Assembly: GCA_015711775.1 (NCBI GenBank)
Contig: JACVJB010000029.1
Location: forward strand, 1-7,830
DNA from: Actinomycetota bacterium
GTDB taxonomy: Bacteria > Actinomycetota > Humimicrobiia > Humimicrobiales > Humimicrobiaceae
Direction: 5' to 3'
Length of the DNA: 7,830 nucleotides
Part shown: in pieces, positions 5,172 to 7,830 of the stretch
How positions within the stretch are numbered: position 1 is the first letter of the stretch
How the letters are laid out: each line of letters starts with the position of its first letter
Made by a program: the position numbers and the translations under genes
Notes under the pieces: generated by a model
What the model saw: the letters and a program-made list of their open reading frames with translations, nothing else
What the model was told of the DNA's origin: nothing
Databases searched by the model: none

Positions 5172-6278
5172 ATGAGAATAAAAAAACCTTCAAGAAACCT
5201 GGACTCGATTAGAAATATCGGCATCTGTTCCTGGTCGATAATAGGATTCCTTATAATAATCGCAATTGTGCTATATTTCCTTTACAGAATAAGAATTGCT
5301 ATTATTCCTGTAATACTTGCTATGGGCATAGCATATCTTTTAAGTCCCCTTGTTGTCTGGATGTCAAAAAAGATGAAAAGGATTTTTGCCATAATTATTG
5401 CTTATATAATATTTACCGGTGTTTTCTTTGTCATATTTTTCTTTACAATCCCGATGATAATTGATCAGTTCAATGTTTTTATAGTAAGGTTTCCGCTTTA
5501 TATTAAAAATCTTACAGAAATGATTAATAACTTCATTGAAACAAACTCAATAGTAGGCACCATTGAAAGCGCTACCGGTAAAGAGATACTGCCGCTTGAT
5601 TCCAATGCAATTACAACTTATGTTATAAATACTTTCGGCCTTTCAAGTTCCAATTTTCTCCAGAATGCAACAATTTTTACAAGATCTTTTATAAATATAG
5701 TGATAACAATAATAATCGGCCCGCTTTTAAGTATTTATATAATCAAGGATGCCGACAGGATGCGAAAGCTTTTTATAAATGTACTGCCTGCAAGGGCAAA
5801 AAATCAGGCTGCAGTTATTCTTGACAGGATAAATAATGTAGGCGGAAGATATATAAGGGGACAGATACTGATATCAATTATCGTTGGCATTCTCTGCACA
5901 ATTGTACTTCTGCTGTTAAAGGTGGACTTTGCCATACTTCTGGGATTTATTGCCGGGGCGCTTAACCTCATACCTTTCCTTGGCCCGGTATTTGGGGCTA
6001 TTCCTGCTGCTCTTACAGCATTATTTATTTCTCCACTGAAGGCATTGCTTGTTATCCTTTTGTTTATTGCTGTACAGCAGATTGACAATTATTTTATCAG
6101 CCCGAATGTAATGAAGTTTCAGGTGGGTGTTCATCCTGCCATGGTTATTTTTGTATTGATTGCTGCAGGTACGCTTTTTGGCCCCCTCGGCCTGCTTATT
6201 GCAGTTCCGGTTACTGCAGTCCTTCAGTCAATTTTAAAATACTACCTTTTAGAGAGAAAAAACATAAGATCGCGATAA
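5172..6278 (+). CDS. AI-2E family (PF01594) membrane transporter
   Basis: This 368-residue protein has the architecture of the AI-2E/PerM/YdiK family. N-terminal helices lie at about 20-38, 43-62 and 70-95. An extracytoplasmic stretch of about 100-165 follows, then a helix at 172-190 and a C-terminal helical block from about 230. Family motifs include PVILAMGIAYLLSPL (46-60), GPLLSIYIIKDADRMR (183-198), GRYIRGQ (225-231), NLIPFLGPVFGAIPAAL (265-281), the QQID-x7-P pattern (302-313) and LFGPLGLLIAVPV (335-347). Family members include autoinducer-2 exporters and Na+/H+ antiporters (NhaP-unrelated), so the substrate cannot be told from sequence. Length is typical. No Shine-Dalgarno is visible before the ATG, and in-frame upstream starts are blocked by a TAA. 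The last 37 bases overlap larC convergently. Confidence 0.93.
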   Translation: MRIKKPSRNLDSIRNIGICSWSIIGFLIIIAIVLYFLYRIRIAIIPVILAMGIAYLLSPLVVWMSKKMKRIFAIIIAYIIFTGVFFVIFFFTIPMIIDQFNVFIVRFPLYIKNLTEMINNFIETNSIVGTIESATGKEILPLDSNAITTYVINTFGLSSSNFLQNATIFTRSFINIVITIIIGPLLSIYIIKDADRMRKLFINVLPARAKNQAAVILDRINNVGGRYIRGQILISIIVGILCTIVLLLLKVDFAILLGFIAGALNLIPFLGPVFGAIPAALTALFISPLKALLVILLFIAVQQIDNYFISPNVMKFQVGVHPAMVIFVLIAAGTLFGPLGLLIAVPVTAVLQSILKYYLLERKNIRSR

Positions 6279-7510
6279 ATCTCTTTTAAAGGTTTGCCTG
6301 TTTTTTCCGCAAGCTCTGCGCAGGACTCATATTCGGGAGAGTATGTGATTTTTTTACCGCCGGTTTGGCCAACGCTTACTGCAGCTTCACCATAAGGAAG
6401 CTGTATTTTTCTTGTTTTTCTTTTAAGCGCGATTCTTACAACGCTTTGCGCCCGGACTCCAAAAGTTGTGGTCTGGTTAAATATTGTATCAATTATTACA
6501 CTGGATTGCTCCTGCCTGCACAGCACGCACAGCTTTGCTGCCGGCCTGTTTTTTTTCATAAAAAGGGGCTCTGTCCAAACATCCAGCGCGCCTGCAGAAA
6601 ACAGCTTTTGAGATGCATATCCAAAAATTTCAGGGCTCATATCATCAATATTTGCTGAAAAAATCAGGAGCTTTTCAGCAGGCAGGTATCCTTTTTTTTC
6701 TGATTGTATTGAAAGGCAGCCCAGCATATCTTCAGAAGTATGCGTATTATTGCCTGTTTTGCCGCTACTTAGTTCTTTGCCAAAAAACAGCCTGAGTATA
6801 TTGGGCGGGGCATCGCTAAAGAGAGGCTGTTTTGTTCCTGCGCCATTTCCGGTGTTTGTAATTTCCATATCAGGCACAGCGCTGAAACTGCCTGAAAGGA
6901 CTTTTATAATAGCAGCGCCTGTGGGAGTTGTCACTTCAAAGTCAAAATCTCCTCCAAAAACCGGCAGCCCTTTAAGTATTTCAACTGTTGCAGGCGCAGG
7001 CACAGGTATTTTGCCGTGCATGGTATCAGCATAACCGCTGCCGAGAGGAATTCTGCTGCAGATAATTTTATCAGGGCTTAAAAAATTGACTGCGATTGCA
7101 CAACACATTATATCTATGATGGAGTCCACTGCGCCCACTTCATGAAAATGCACTTTTCCTGCAGGCTTTTTGTGCACGATTGATTCAGCGGCTGCAATTT
7201 CAGTAAAAATATCTATGCCTGTTTTTTTCACATTGATGCTTAAACTGCTTTTTTCTATTAAATATTTTATATCATCAAAGTTCCTTGACGGTTGGCCGCT
7301 TTCAACACAAACTTCAAGCCTGCCAGCATAAACAGCGCCGCGTTTTTCTTTTTTTAAATCTATCCCATATCCCGGTAAATTAATTTGTTTCAGCTCTTTT
7401 TTCAAATAAGCCAGATCAAGGCCTGGAACGCCAAGATCGAGAAAAGCTCCGGCAATCATATCCCCGCTTACGCCTGATAAACATTCGATATAAAGAATTG
7501 TTGGGCACAT
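6242..7510 (-). CDS. larC: LarC, nickel-insertion enzyme for the nickel-pincer cofactor
   Basis: This 422-residue protein is LarC (DUF111 family), the CTP-dependent cyclometallase that inserts Ni into pyridinium-3,5-bisthiocarboxylic acid mononucleotide to make the cofactor of lactate racemase and other LarA-type enzymes. Motifs run in family order: CLSGVSGDM (10-18), VHFHEVGAVDSIID (120-133), PVPAPATVEILKG (169-181), VTTPTGAA (193-200), GNGAG (221-225), PPNILRL (235-241), NIDDMSPEIF (287-296), AGALDVW (306-312), MKKNRPA (318-324) and TTTFGVR (347-353). Length is as for full LarC, in one frame, unlike the larC1/larC2 frameshift arrangement of Lactobacillus plantarum. The low-complexity linker at about 245-275 joins the two halves. 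AAAGGAAGG lies 14 bases before the ATG, which is long. larA, larB and larE are not in the window. Confidence 0.97.
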   Translation of the reverse strand: MCPTILYIECLSGVSGDMIAGAFLDLGVPGLDLAYLKKELKQINLPGYGIDLKKEKRGAVYAGRLEVCVESGQPSRNFDDIKYLIEKSSLSINVKKTGIDIFTEIAAAESIVHKKPAGKVHFHEVGAVDSIIDIMCCAIAVNFLSPDKIICSRIPLGSGYADTMHGKIPVPAPATVEILKGLPVFGGDFDFEVTTPTGAAIIKVLSGSFSAVPDMEITNTGNGAGTKQPLFSDAPPNILRLFFGKELSSGKTGNNTHTSEDMLGCLSIQSEKKGYLPAEKLLIFSANIDDMSPEIFGYASQKLFSAGALDVWTEPLFMKKNRPAAKLCVLCRQEQSSVIIDTIFNQTTTFGVRAQSVVRIALKRKTRKIQLPYGEAAVSVGQTGGKKITYSPEYESCAELAEKTGKPLKEIYRDLMFFLSKR

Positions 7511-7524
7511 TTTTATATTTATAA

Positions 7525-7533
7525 CCTTCCTTT
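7525..7533 (-). promoter_or_regulatory. Ribosome binding site of larC, unusually distant
   Basis: AAAGGAAGG on the minus strand is a strong Shine-Dalgarno-like stretch, but it stands 14 bases from the larC ATG rather than 5-9. The intervening bases are TTATAAATATAAAA and hold no ATG, GTG or TTG in frame, so the ATG at 7510 is kept. It is also the start expected from the family alignment. Confidence 0.5.
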
Positions 7534-7599
7534 CGCTTCGCTTAAAAACACAAAACGATATAAGAAAAAGAGAACAATCCCTTTACCCGGCACCTCTAT

Positions 7600-7830
7600 T
7601 CAGGACAATATTTTTTTAAGAAAATTTTTATTATTTCCTGAAAAAATACTGCTTGCCTGTTCAGATGTGAACCCGGCGCCCATTGCAATTTTTTCCTGTA
7701 CACCTTCCCTGTAAAGCTCATTATGGCTGTGGGCATCGCTGTTTATCAGGAATTTTACTCCAAAACGCATTCCTTTTTGCGCTACATGACCATTTGAAAG
7801 GCTATGTCCCTGCCTTCTTGTAATTTCAAT
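7600..7830 (-). CDS. PHP-domain metallohydrolase, C-terminal fragment
   Basis: The frame enters from the right edge and ends at TGA (7602-7600), giving the last 76 residues. It begins IEITRRQGHSLSNGHVAQKG and includes FLINSDAHSHNELYR (about residues 31-45), then KIAMGAGFTSEQASSIF. 'nSDAH' followed by a GAG-type segment is typical of the end of PHP-domain proteins such as histidinol-phosphatase-like and PolX/YcdX-type phosphoesterases, where the Asp and His help bind the catalytic metals. The substrate cannot be told from this fragment. It lies 89 bp upstream of larC on the same strand and could be co-transcribed with it. No terminator is evident in that gap. Confidence 0.85.
   Translation of the reverse strand: MEITRRQGHSLSNGHVAQKGMRFGVKFLINSDAHSHNELYREGVQEKIAMGAGFTSEQASSIFSGNNKNFLKKILS

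Noticed and set aside
5804..6088. Minus-strand open frame inside the AI-2E-family gene
   Set aside because: It lies opposite the best-conserved part of the transporter and has no recognisable domain.
7511..7599. Terminator or promoter between the PHP gene and larC
   Set aside because: No stem with a T-run and no well-spaced -35/-10 pair was found, so none is annotated.

Overview
The window is AT-rich, gene-dense bacterial or archaeal DNA with operon-style spacing and mostly Shine-Dalgarno-type starts. Both ends cut through genes. The coding content suggests an anaerobic prokaryote, with a complex I-like membrane complex and nickel-pincer cofactor synthesis. The low GC and strong divergence of the nuo-like proteins are compatible with an uncultured lineage, but no marker gene here fixes the taxon.

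Region 1 (4940 down to 1, minus strand) is a tightly packed operon in canonical complex I order: nuoA, nuoB, fused nuoCD, nuoH, nuoI, nuoJ, nuoK, then the N-terminus of an antiporter-like subunit (NuoL/M/N type) running off the left edge. Gaps are at most 41 bp and four junctions overlap. No NADH-oxidising genes (nuoE, F, G) lie upstream: nuoA is first and the next gene is divergent. The Fe-S ligands of NuoB (N2) and NuoI (N6a, N6b) are all present. Many hallmark residues for quinone reduction and proton coupling in NuoA, NuoD, NuoH, NuoJ and NuoK are replaced. I read this as an intact but highly divergent complex I relative with a retained electron wire and a remodelled or lost classical E-channel. 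It is the main point of interest.

Region 2 (4941-5171) is a 231-bp divergent spacer. It holds a good sigma70-type promoter for the rightward gene, a weaker candidate promoter for the nuo-like operon, a perfect 7-bp inverted repeat overlapping that candidate, and a GC-rich hairpin.

Region 3 (5172-6278, plus strand) encodes an AI-2E-family (PF01594) membrane transporter. Its 3' end overlaps larC by 37 bp, convergently.

Region 4 (7830 down to 6242, minus strand) holds the C-terminal 76 residues of a PHP-domain metallohydrolase, followed 89 bp later by larC, the nickel-insertion enzyme for the nickel-pincer cofactor. The two may be co-transcribed. No gene-free stretch exceeds 300 bases; the longest is the 231-bp spacer.
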